A stretch of 64,000 bases of DNA from Bacteroidota bacterium (GTDB taxonomy: Bacteria; Bacteroidota; Bacteroidia; Flavobacteriales; Flavobacteriaceae): positions 41,446-105,445 of the forward strand of contig CANFJB010000008.1 of NCBI GenBank assembly GCA_947447375.1, given 5' to 3'. Of the stretch, positions 46,925-55,027 are shown one piece after another; the first letter of the stretch is position 1, and the number at the start of each line of letters is the position of its first letter. The position numbers and the translations under genes were made by a program. The notes under the pieces are model-generated. The model made no database searches. It saw nothing but the letters and a program-made list of their open reading frames with translations, and was not told where the DNA came from.

Positions 46925-46958
46925 CCCGATAGCGTGGATTTGCAATCCATGCCCACAA
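46925..46958. repeat. REP-like palindrome
   Basis: Core TGGATT-TGC-AATCCA (46935-46949) flanked by GATAGCG and GCCCAC. Related but imperfect versions lie near 29174-29192, 39968-39983 and 52795-52820, so this is a dispersed intergenic family. Confidence 0.55.
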
Positions 46959-47131
46959 TATAAATCAATACTTAATTATTAGATAAAATCTATATATTTG
47001 ATAAATATAACAATTGTATAAAATTTCGATAATCAACCCTATTATTTATCTATACTAGCTAGTTTGTAGCGCATAATTACAAGTTAGCTGTAAGACTAAA
47101 AAAAATCGTAGAAAATAGAAAAAAATAAAAT

Positions 47132-47884
47132 ATGACAGAAATTGTAACAGGTTTATTAATTGGTGCTGGAGGTTCAATAATAAATTTTATTTCAACAAAA
47201 ATCTACAATAAAATTACAGGAAGTTCTAAAAATTTTATATGGTTTAATAAAGATATAAACCTTAAAAATTTCAAGATTTCAGATGATTTTGATGAATTAA
47301 AAAAGAGAATAAGAATAATTGTAATTGATGATGAAAATAGCTTTCCAACAAAATTATTCAAAGATGAAGGCTACTCATTAGATAAATGGGATACTGTTAG
47401 TGATTATTCAAAATTAGAAAATGGATTTTTTGATATTATAATTTTAGACATAAAAGGTGTAGCTCAACATATATCAGAAGAGGATGGATTGGGAGTTTTA
47501 GTTAGTCTAAAAAAAAATAATCCAGCGCAAATAATTATTTCTTATTCACAACATAGCTATGATTTAAGTAAAATTGAATTTTTTCAATTAGCTGATGACA
47601 ATATTGCAAAACCTAGTGATTATCTAAAAATTAAAAGTATTTTAGATAATTTGATTTCATCTCAATTTAAACCTGAAAGATATATAACCACCTTAAATCA
47701 AACTTTACTAAAAAATAATATAGATGAAAAAAACATAAAAAAAATTAAAGTTGAAATTGCTAGGTCAATAAAAACAAAGAAACTACCAGATTGGAATAAT
47801 TCTTTAGAATTTATTCAGAATAGAACAGATTTAGTTAAACAAGTTAAAAGTCTAGGTGAAACAATTATTAAATTTTTTAGGTAA
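47132..47884 (+). CDS. Membrane-anchored receiver-domain protein
   Basis: A 250-residue protein with a short N-terminal hydrophobic segment (TEIVTGLLIGAGGSIINFIS) and a receiver domain (about 65-180): IRIIVIDDENS acidic pair, putative phospho-Asp in FDIIILDIKG, and the Lys in DDNIAKPSDY. The C-terminal 60 residues are helical. It directly precedes a histidine-kinase-like gene, with ATG of the kinase right after its stop codon, so the two are a signalling pair. Receiver-plus-kinase pairs without a DNA-binding output occur in phage-defence systems, but no assignment can be made here. Confidence 0.7.
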   Translation: MTEIVTGLLIGAGGSIINFISTKIYNKITGSSKNFIWFNKDINLKNFKISDDFDELKKRIRIIVIDDENSFPTKLFKDEGYSLDKWDTVSDYSKLENGFFDIIILDIKGVAQHISEEDGLGVLVSLKKNNPAQIIISYSQHSYDLSKIEFFQLADDNIAKPSDYLKIKSILDNLISSQFKPERYITTLNQTLLKNNIDEKNIKKIKVEIARSIKTKKLPDWNNSLEFIQNRTDLVKQVKSLGETIIKFFR

Positions 47885-48963
47885 ATGGATAAAGAACTAC
47901 TAAAATCATTGTCAAAATATCCTTTTATAATTGAAAACGAATTTAATGATTCCGTTGAATTAAAACAGAATAAGACTTGTATAGAGAAATGTAAAGAAAA
48001 AGATTGTACAAAATTATTAGCTTCAAATGATAACTTTGAAGAATATATTTGTTCCAAAGGTTACAATAATATTTTATCAATTATTGGGGAATTAAAATTT
48101 GTTATGAATGGTTTAATTTTTCATGATAACAAAATCATTCCAACTGGACGAAAAGATGTAAGGAAACAATGGTTAGTAAATCGAAATGATGTGTTAATTT
48201 TTATACAGAAAATAAATGAAATCGAATTACATCTTGAAAAAAGAGTCAACGAAACAACTGAAAAGAATTTCTCTATGTTTCACGATTTTAAAACATCGAT
48301 GTCTATTTTTTTTTCTTGTACTCAAGATATAATCAACAACTTAGAAGGTAATACGTTTAATGAGAAGTTAGAAAATAGTGATAAATCATACAAGGATTTA
48401 TACAATTCTTTAGACTTAATAACCTCTCAACTTGGAATGGTTGACGTAATTTTAAATCCAAATAGCATAAAATTTGGCAGTAAAAAACCAATAAATTTAT
48501 ATAAATTGTTTGATAAAATTAAAGCCCTTTTTGGTCATTTATCTACAAAAAAAGAGATATAAATATAACATTAAGCTCTGAGATTAGAGTCGATGATTGT
48601 TATTGCTATGAATCAATAGAGTTTATTCCATTAATATTATTAGATAATGCCTTAAAATATTCTGTTAGTGATTCAGACATAGACATAAAATTTGAACAAC
48701 ATTATGGTGTTTTAAAAGTAATTGTTAAAAATATTGGTCCATTGGTTAGTGACCAAAATAAACATAATATATTTGAGAAATTTTTTAGAGACGATTCAGG
48801 TAAAAAATTCTCAAAAGAAGGAACAGGAATGGGTTTATGGATTGCAAATAAAATTTTAGAAGCTCACGATTGTAAACTTGAATATCATAAAAATCCTAGA
48901 GAAGTTGGTCCAATTGGTCTAAATATTTTTGAATTTGAATTACCTATTGTAAGAACAAATTGA
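47885..48963 (+). pseudogene. Histidine kinase split at an A7 run (frameshift or programmed -1 slippage)
   Basis: The first frame (47885-48562, 225 aa) carries a Cys-rich N-terminus (CIEKCKEKDC, YICSKG), a conserved-looking GRKDVRKQW block and a phospho-His-like NFSMFHDFKTSM (His133), and stops at TAA 48560-48562. A second frame, open from 48541 through 48963, holds the ATPase domain: N box LLDNALKYS, FEKFFRDDSG, and G2 box GTGMGLWIANKI. The frames join at AAAAAAA (48547-48553), which sits in phase as A-AAA-AAA and would yield one full kinase by a -1 slip. Either a homopolymer mutation or error, or programmed frameshifting. Confidence 0.75.
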
Positions 48964-49121
48964 AAGTCCTACAGCTAACAGCCGTTAAGAAATTGGGGGG
49001 GTGGGCTTATTTTAAAGTTTGTATTGTACTTTTGATTTTCGGTTTTTAATCGAAAGTTTCGGGCTTACAAGTCTCCAACTTCTCAAAGCAGCAAAACGTT
49101 ACTACCACTGTTTAACTAGAT

Positions 49122-49170
49122 ATTTCATTTGCATAAAACTACACAATGTGTAGTAAAGCGCAAATGAAAT
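49122..49170. repeat. Composite long hairpin
   Basis: Outer arms ATTTCATTTGC / GCAAATGAAAT (11 bp) enclose an inner perfect palindrome ACTACACA-A-TGTGTAGT. There is no T-run, so it is not a simple terminator. Lies in the gap 48964-49260, which otherwise has only a G7 run near 49000. Confidence 0.6.
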
Positions 49171-49260
49171 AAATGGAATTTTGTCCCAAATGTTTCTCAT
49201 ATTTGAAACAAAACTATAGCAATAAAAATCATTTTTATATATCTCAATTTATAATATAAC

Positions 49261-49289
49261 TTTGGCAAAATTCAATACTTTTTGCCAAA
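49261..49289. repeat. Inverted repeat of the GGCAAAA type
   Basis: TTTGGCAAAA, 9 bases, TTTTGCCAAA: a perfect 10-bp inverted repeat. The same GGCAAAA...TTTTGCC pair recurs at 52991-53013 and 53782-53803 around AbiE module 3. Confidence 0.6.
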
Positions 49290-49328
49290 TTTATAAAATA
49301 GGGTAATAATTTACTTCTTCTTAGATTA

Positions 49329-49409
49329 ACGGCGATAATCGCCGTCAAAATACTATTTTGTAAATTAAATAATTTATAATACCTTTACATAACGGCGATT
49401 ATCGCCGTT
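49329..49409 (+). promoter_or_regulatory. Promoter of AbiE module 2 flanked by two palindromic operators
   Basis: Operator 1 ACGGCGAT-A-ATCGCCGT (49329-49345) and operator 2 AACGGCGAT-T-ATCGCCGTT (49391-49409) have centres 63 bp apart, six helical turns. Between them is TTG (49358-49360), 19 bp, TACCTTTA (49380-49387). AbiEi antitoxins are known to bind paired inverted repeats at their own promoter, which this fits. Confidence 0.85.
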
Positions 49410-49429
49410 AAATACTAACTAAGTAAATT

Positions 49430-50212
49430 ATGGCACTAAATGTAAACAGGCGAATAGAATTATATCACACACTGCCAGAAGGAGTAATAGCTACCCGTAA
49501 ATGGCTATTAGATAATAATTTCAGCAATCATTCAATAGATAATTTAGTTAAAAGCAACCAACTAGAGTCAATAAGTAAAGGAGTATACGTAAGAAATAAA
49601 GCCAAAATATCATGGCAATCGATAGTGTTCTCTTTGCAATCAACAGTAAAAACAGATTCAGTAATAGGCGGTTTAACGGCTTTAGAAATGCAAGGACTAT
49701 CACATTACTTATCATTTTCTGAAAATAAAACCGTCCATTTGTACGGTAAAGATCCATTACCAAAATGGGTGATGAATTTAGATATAAATGTAAAGTTCAT
49801 AAAACATTCAACTAAAGGATTTCTTGAGTGTAATGAAAATGAAAAACAAAATAATCAATTTTCAATAGAAAGAGTTTGGGATAATGACAATAGGAAATTA
49901 ATACTATCTACAGCAGAAAGAGCCTATCTCGAGGTATTGTTAGATGTACCACAAAAAATAACTTTTGAACACGCCGATCAATTAATGCAGGGACTAACAG
50001 CATTATCACCCAGAAATGTACAAAAAACACTGGAATGCTGTCAAAATGTAAAAGTAAAACGACTTTTCTTCTGGTTTGCAGACCGACAGAATTATGTTTG
50101 GTTGGGTAAAATAAATAGAGAAAAAATATCATTGGGTTCAGGAAACCGAATGCTCATAAAAGGGGTTAAATTAGATACTAAATATAAAATAACAGTTCCA
50201 GAATGGCTTTAG
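49430..50212 (+). CDS. AbiEi-type antitoxin, module 2
   Basis: A 260-residue antitoxin/repressor. The N-terminal winged helix covers about 1-60 (GVIATRKWLLDNNFSNHSID, SISKGVYVR), then the AbiEi domain with SVIGGLTALEMQGLSHYL and a C-terminal part ending KYKITVPEWL. Type IV antitoxins of this family neutralise the nucleotidyltransferase toxin and repress the operon. Its last 10 bp overlap the toxin gene. Two perfect palindromes flank the promoter. Confidence 0.9.
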   Translation: MALNVNRRIELYHTLPEGVIATRKWLLDNNFSNHSIDNLVKSNQLESISKGVYVRNKAKISWQSIVFSLQSTVKTDSVIGGLTALEMQGLSHYLSFSENKTVHLYGKDPLPKWVMNLDINVKFIKHSTKGFLECNENEKQNNQFSIERVWDNDNRKLILSTAERAYLEVLLDVPQKITFEHADQLMQGLTALSPRNVQKTLECCQNVKVKRLFFWFADRQNYVWLGKINREKISLGSGNRMLIKGVKLDTKYKITVPEWL

Positions 50213-51141
50213 ATGCAAACAATATATACCGTAGACAAGTACAACTTTTAGTTCGTGTTTTACCACTGGTAGATTCCGAAAAATGTTTTGCATTAAAAGG
50301 AGGAACTGCAATCAATTTGTTTTACAGAGCATTGCCTCGACTTTCTGTTGACATCGATTTACTATACATCCCGATGGATGATCGTGAAACAGCATTGCTA
50401 AATATTAAAGAAGCTTTATCAAGAATAAGTAAATTAATTCAACAAAAAATACCAGGCACTAAAGTACAAAATACACACAACCAAAGCGATGCTCTTAGAT
50501 TAATTGTAAGTCAAGATGAAATCCGAATCAAAATAGAATTATCACCAGTTATAAGAGGAACTGTTTTTTCAGAGGTCAGAATGGATGTTGTTGAAGAAGT
50601 GGAAAAAGAATTTGGATATGTAGAGATGCAAGTGGCCTCACTACCAGATTTATATGCAGGAAAAATCTGTGCAGCTCTTGATAGACAACATCCAAGAGAT
50701 TTATTTGATGTGAAATTTCTTCTCGAAAATGAAGGTTTAACAGATAATTTACGGAAAACATTCTTAATATTTCTAATTAGTCATCAACGACCAATCTCAG
50801 AACTATTGGCTCCAAATAGAAAAGATATTAGCGAAATTTACGAAACTGAATTCAAACAAATGGCAGAAGTAGATGTTCCTTTGGCACAATTGGAAGAAGC
50901 TAGAGAAAATTTAATTCACCAAATCAATTCACAAATGACAGACAATGAAAAGAAATTTCTTTTATCTTTCAAAAGCAAAACTCCCGATTGGAATTTATTA
51001 GAAATGGAAAATAGTACTGTTATTGCTAATCTCCCTTCTGTACTTTGGAAAATGATAAATCTTGAAAAAATGCCTGTTCATAAACACGAGGAAGCGTATG
51101 ATAAATTAAAAAACATTCTATATCCAATTAACCATAAATAG
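50203..51141 (+). CDS. AbiEii nucleotidyltransferase toxin, module 2
   Basis: A 312-residue toxin of the DNA polymerase-beta-like nucleotidyltransferase fold. The catalytic motif is ALKGGTAINLFYRALPRLS followed by VDIDLLYIP; the second conserved block is LPDLYAGKICAALDRQHPRDLFDVKFLLEN. Family members add nucleotides to tRNA 3' ends or related targets and cause abortive infection. Intact, unlike module 1. Overlaps the antitoxin gene by 10 bp, which implies coupling. Confidence 0.92.
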   Translation: MALDANNIYRRQVQLLVRVLPLVDSEKCFALKGGTAINLFYRALPRLSVDIDLLYIPMDDRETALLNIKEALSRISKLIQQKIPGTKVQNTHNQSDALRLIVSQDEIRIKIELSPVIRGTVFSEVRMDVVEEVEKEFGYVEMQVASLPDLYAGKICAALDRQHPRDLFDVKFLLENEGLTDNLRKTFLIFLISHQRPISELLAPNRKDISEIYETEFKQMAEVDVPLAQLEEARENLIHQINSQMTDNEKKFLLSFKSKTPDWNLLEMENSTVIANLPSVLWKMINLEKMPVHKHEEAYDKLKNILYPINHK

Positions 51142-51214
51142 ATATTAAAATCTATTTTCATTAAAATGTCTTTAATTATTTAATAGTAAATAACACTTTA
51201 CATTCCAATTCCCA

Positions 51215-51347
51215 CTCCTTTCCCAACGCTCCAAAAAAAATTACTGGCACAGTTTTTAGAAAAAACACGTACGCTTCGCAACTTGCGCCAATAATTTCTT
51301 TCCCCAAGCTTAGTTACATAATGTGGCATTATAGTGCATAAAGAAAC
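51215..51347. repeat. Dispersed repeat, copy 1
   Basis: Two blocks (51215-51287 and 51299-51347) nearly identical to 57393-57466 and 57531-57581. It fills much of the 454-bp gap after AbiE module 2. No coding function seen. Confidence 0.75.
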
Positions 51348-51471
51348 CCCCAGCTGGCGCGAGCGTCTCGCTCGTGAACACAAACAAAATAGGCAATGTA
51401 TCAAAGTTAGTCATACTAATAATGCCCACTCCACCACGAATTTATAAAATTCTCGAAGCTACTCTAAAAAA

Positions 51472-51531
51472 ACACCGTAAAAAAAACTCCAAAACACCGT
51501 AAAATACTTCAAAAAACTATTCCAAAATTGC
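51472..51531 (+). promoter_or_regulatory. Island regulon promoter, copy D (PIN gene)
   Basis: ACACCGTAA at 51472-51480 and 51494-51502, 21 bp, AAAATTGC at 51524-51531; the PIN-like gene starts 64 bp later. About 55 bp from the second half-site onward are identical to copy C. Confidence 0.8.
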
Positions 51532-51595
51532 AAAGAATAAAAATATTAGAAAAAGCTTTAAAAGTTGAGTAAACAAGAATTTAAATTTTGAAAAT

Positions 51596-52789
51596 ATGAA
51601 GAAAGAATTTATTGGATTCTATGATCCAACGGAACAAGAAATTGAAGAAGCATGGACTAATGGTTTTTTTGCATTTGATGCGAATACTTTGTTGAACCTT
51701 TATAGGTACTCAGAGGTTACAAGAAAAGATTTTTTACACGTTTTAAAGTTTATTAAGGATAATTTATTTATCCCTTTTCAAGTTGCTTTTGAATATTTAA
51801 ATAATAGAATAAAAGTTATAGATGGTTTAGAAAAGTCTTATTTAGATTTGGAACAATCCTATAATGATTTCTTCCAAAATAATTTAAAAATCACTATTAA
51901 TAATTATAAAAGACACCCATCAATTGATATTGATTCTGTTCTTAAATATAATGAAGAATTTCTAATAAAAATATCAACTTTATTAGAAAAACAAAAAAAG
52001 AAGCACCCGGATTTTAAAACTAAAGATTATATACTTGAAGAACTTACATTATTATTTGAGTGTTGTGTTGGAAAAGAACCTTCAAAATTAGATTTAAAAA
52101 AAAATTATGAAGAAGGTAAAGAAAGATATTTAGAAGAAATACCACCTGGATATAAAGATTTAAAAGAAAAAGAAAAAAAAGGACTAAGGCACCTTTATGG
52201 TGATTTGTTAATTTGGAAAGAACTTATTGAATATTCAAAGAAAAATAAAAAGCCATTAATTTTTGTAACAGATGATGGAAAAGAAGATTGGTGGAAGAAA
52301 GAAAATGGTATAACAATAAGACCAAGAGAAGAATTGATAAAAGAATTTTACGATCTAACCGGAATAAGAATATTAATTTATAATTCAGATCAATTTTTAA
52401 AGTTTGCAAAACAGAGAGGGTTAGTATCCGATCTTAAAGATAAAACAATAGAAGAAATAAAAGATATTAGAATCTCTGATGAAGCTAGAAATGAATTTTT
52501 TGGAAACTTTTCTAAATTGGGATCTAATACCTTAATTCCATTAAATGAGAATATTAGTTCTTCGATGCAAAGTATACAGAATATAAAAAATTTAAATTAT
52601 ATATGGCCACATGAATTTTTAGATACAATGACAAAATTTAATCAAACAATAAAAATATATAATGATAATAATTATTGGAGAAGATTAGGTGATTTATCAA
52701 AAACTATTCAACTAAAAACTAATCTAAATAGAGGTAGTATTGACAATAGTGACATATCAAGTTTGTCTGAAGGAGATAATATTAAATAG
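51596..52789 (+). CDS. PIN-like domain nuclease
   Basis: A 397-residue protein with a PIN-type nuclease domain over about 1-260. Motifs: GFFAFDANTLLNLYRYS (first catalytic Asp near residue 28), PFQVAFEYLNNR (Glu) and KPLIFVTDDGKEDWWKK (Asp pair). This matches the large PIN-like (DUF4935-type) family found in defence islands. PIN domains cut RNA. The C-terminal 130 residues have no recognised domain. Controlled by promoter copy D, which links it to the LytTR cluster. Confidence 0.82.
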   Translation: MKKEFIGFYDPTEQEIEEAWTNGFFAFDANTLLNLYRYSEVTRKDFLHVLKFIKDNLFIPFQVAFEYLNNRIKVIDGLEKSYLDLEQSYNDFFQNNLKITINNYKRHPSIDIDSVLKYNEEFLIKISTLLEKQKKKHPDFKTKDYILEELTLLFECCVGKEPSKLDLKKNYEEGKERYLEEIPPGYKDLKEKEKKGLRHLYGDLLIWKELIEYSKKNKKPLIFVTDDGKEDWWKKENGITIRPREELIKEFYDLTGIRILIYNSDQFLKFAKQRGLVSDLKDKTIEEIKDIRISDEARNEFFGNFSKLGSNTLIPLNENISSSMQSIQNIKNLNYIWPHEFLDTMTKFNQTIKIYNDNNYWRRLGDLSKTIQLKTNLNRGSIDNSDISSLSEGDNIK

Positions 52790-52843
52790 CCAAAGATGCC
52801 ACGGATTTGTGATCCTTGCGTAATCAATTTAAAAAATAAAAAC

Positions 52844-52981
52844 ATGAACACCAAAGCAATCAAACCAGGACCTAAACCAAAAAAAGAAGACGGAACACCT
52901 GATAAAAGAAGAAGAGTAACACCAGAAACAAAACCAAAACACCCTGATTTAAAACCACACAAACACAAACCAAACGATTGA
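52844..52981 (+). CDS. Small Lys/Pro-rich protein, paralogue of the one at 45390
   Basis: A 45-residue basic protein, MNTKAIKPGPKPKKEDGTPD onward, ending HKHKPND. Shares the NTKAIKPGPK opening with the gene at 45390. An upstream in-frame ATG at 52796 would place the start inside a REP-like palindrome, so ATG 52844 is preferred. It follows the PIN gene by 54 bp. Confidence 0.5.
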   Translation: MNTKAIKPGPKPKKEDGTPDKRRRVTPETKPKHPDLKPHKHKPND

Positions 52982-52990
52982 TATAAAAAC

Positions 52991-53063
52991 GGCAAAAAAT
53001 AAATATTTTTGCCAATTTTATATAATGTAAAAAAAAGATGTATCTTTGCTTAAAATAAGCAAA
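52991..53063 (+). promoter_or_regulatory. Promoter and operators of AbiE module 3
   Basis: GGCAAAAA-7-TTTTTGCC (52991-53013) and TTTGCTTA-AAA-TAAGCAAA (53045-53063) are two perfect inverted repeats. The second overlaps TATCTTTG (53041-53048), a full -7 box match, and ends 2 bp before the ATG. Probable autorepressor sites. Confidence 0.7.
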
Positions 53064-53065
53064 AA

Positions 53066-53791
53066 ATGAGTGTTACAATAGAAAATCAAATAAATATATA
53101 TTTTAAATCTAGAGACAAAATCTCTAGAGAAGAACTATTGGCACTAATCAAAAAAGATTTTACAAATTGGACAGACAATACTATCAATATTTATTTATCT
53201 ATTTTACAAAAGAAAGGTATCATACATTCCCTTTCAAGAGGCATGTATGCCTTAGGTAAAGAAGAAACATTTCAACCGCATCTAAACAATAAATTAGTTA
53301 AAATAGCATCAATCATAAACAAATCATTCCCATTTGTAGAGTATTGCGTGTGGGAAAGCGCATGGTTGAATGATGTAATGCGTCATCAAACATTCAAAAA
53401 TTTTACAATTGTAGAAGTAGAAAAAATAGCCAGTGAACAAGTATTCAACCAGCTCAATAACAACTTCTCAAATGTTTTCATCAATCCAGATGAAAAAACA
53501 ATAGAACGATACATTGGAGCTTTAGATAATGCCATAATCATCAAAAACCTAAATTCTGAAGCGCCAATACAAAAATGGAAAAACATCAATGTACCAACAT
53601 TAGAAAAAATTTTAGTAGACATAATAGCAGATGAGAAACTATTTTCAGCACAGCAAGGAGAACTCGAATTTATTTTCAAAAGTGCTTTTGACAAATACAC
53701 CATCAACGAATCAAAAATGAAACGCTACGCATCGAGAAGAAATCGCGTATCTGAAATTAAAAACCAAACTAATATAATTACGGCAAAATAA
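53066..53791 (+). CDS. AbiEi-like antitoxin (DUF6577-like), module 3
   Basis: A 241-residue protein with an N-terminal winged helix (about 1-65: ISREELLALIKKDFTNWTDN, ILQKKGIIHSLSRGMYALG) and a C-terminal domain with LEKILVDIIADEKLFSAQQG. It takes the antitoxin place upstream of an AbiEii-type toxin. It is not close in sequence to the antitoxins of modules 1 and 2. Operators overlap its promoter. Confidence 0.82.
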   Translation: MSVTIENQINIYFKSRDKISREELLALIKKDFTNWTDNTINIYLSILQKKGIIHSLSRGMYALGKEETFQPHLNNKLVKIASIINKSFPFVEYCVWESAWLNDVMRHQTFKNFTIVEVEKIASEQVFNQLNNNFSNVFINPDEKTIERYIGALDNAIIIKNLNSEAPIQKWKNINVPTLEKILVDIIADEKLFSAQQGELEFIFKSAFDKYTINESKMKRYASRRNRVSEIKNQTNIITAK

Positions 53792-53803
53792 ACCGTTTTT
53801 GCC
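53782..53803. repeat. GGCAAAA inverted repeat between antitoxin and toxin genes
   Basis: GGCAAAA-8-TTTTGCC spans the antitoxin stop codon and ends 12 bp before the toxin ATG. Same pair as upstream of the operon; possibly an internal operator. Confidence 0.6.
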
Positions 53804-53814
53804 AATACTACAAA

Positions 53815-54864
53815 ATGATAAATAACGAAACACATACCAGTAATTGGATTCTTAACTTAAAAAGAAAGTTAGGAAAACATAGCGATGCCAAATTAATTGA
53901 AAAAGTAATTTGGGCACTAACACTATTGGAACAATTACAAATAAACGCTTTAAACTTTATATTCAAAGGCGGTACGGCTTTAGTCTTAGCAACCGAAAAA
54001 CCAAAACGATTCTCAATCGACATCGATATAATAACAGAACATTCCGAAAAAGAAATAACCGCAGTTTTACAAAAAATAGTGGACGATAAAATATTCTTAA
54101 GTTGGGAAGACGACAACAACCGTAAACACACACCCGATGCGCCAATAGGACATTTCAAAGCCTATTATAAAAGTGAAGTAGATGGTAATATAGAACCTAT
54201 TTTGTTAGACCTACTCTTCACACCCAATCCCTATCCCGAAACACAAGAAGTTCTAATAAAGCACCCATGGCTAATCACATCTGGTGATGAGGTTACAATC
54301 ACAATGCCAACATTTGATGCCATTCTAGGAGATAAATTAACCGCTTTCGCCCCTAAAACTACCGGAATACGCTACAGTAAAAACAGACCAGCGGAAATTA
54401 TAAAACAATTGTACGATATCGCCTTTCTATTCGATAACATAACTGATTTAACCGTAGTAAAAATGAGCTACAAAAAAGTGGTGCAAGAAGAAATAGGTTT
54501 CCGAAAATTAGACATAACAGCTAAAGAAGTTCTAGAAGATACCTGGCAAGCCTGTTATACCCTAGCCGAAAGAAATGAAAAATCAGCAGACTTTAAACAA
54601 TTAAAAAAGGGCATTACCAATTTCACTAACTTCCCTATTGAACAATTCAATATAGACCTGGCAATAACAGCAGCAGCAAAAGTGGCCTATCTAACCCAAT
54701 TACTACAAAATGAGGAAGAAGTTAAAATAGTACGATTTACAAATCCACTCGAAATAAAAGAGTGGAGTATCGAAGACACACAATACAACAAATTAAATAA
54801 ATTAAAAAAGAACAACCCTGAAGCTTTTTACTATTGGTTCAAAGCACTACAATTAAATAAATAA
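53815..54864 (+). CDS. AbiEii-type nucleotidyltransferase toxin, module 3
   Basis: A 349-residue toxin with the catalytic block FIFKGGTALVLATEKPKRFS and IDIDIITEH, and the second block MPTFDAILGDKLTAFAPKTT with LYDIAFLFDNI. Intact. Starts 23 bp after the antitoxin stop, with an inverted repeat in the gap. The C-terminal helical part (about 230-349) has no named domain. Confidence 0.9.
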   Translation: MINNETHTSNWILNLKRKLGKHSDAKLIEKVIWALTLLEQLQINALNFIFKGGTALVLATEKPKRFSIDIDIITEHSEKEITAVLQKIVDDKIFLSWEDDNNRKHTPDAPIGHFKAYYKSEVDGNIEPILLDLLFTPNPYPETQEVLIKHPWLITSGDEVTITMPTFDAILGDKLTAFAPKTTGIRYSKNRPAEIIKQLYDIAFLFDNITDLTVVKMSYKKVVQEEIGFRKLDITAKEVLEDTWQACYTLAERNEKSADFKQLKKGITNFTNFPIEQFNIDLAITAAAKVAYLTQLLQNEEEVKIVRFTNPLEIKEWSIEDTQYNKLNKLKKNNPEAFYYWFKALQLNK

Positions 54865-54912
54865 GAAATAGCATTAAGCTAAAGCGATAAAATAAGTTAA
54901 ACTTGGATGTAA

Positions 54913-55023
54913 CTTAAAAAAAAAGCCTTCACTAGCGAATCCAAAAGCATGGAGTTTTTGTTTGAGTTGTTAGAGATATATAAAGATGGATTGTTAGTAA
55001 AGGAGAAGAAAAGTAAAAAGTAA
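54913..55023 (+). pseudogene. Possible C-terminal gene remnant before abiH
   Basis: An open stretch without a good start reads KAFTSESKSMEFLFELLEIY and KDGLLVKEKKSKK, ending 4 bp before the AbiH ATG. It looks like the tail of a lost gene; an ATG at 54949 could make a 24-residue peptide. Weak evidence. Confidence 0.25.
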
Positions 55024-55027
55024 TTTT

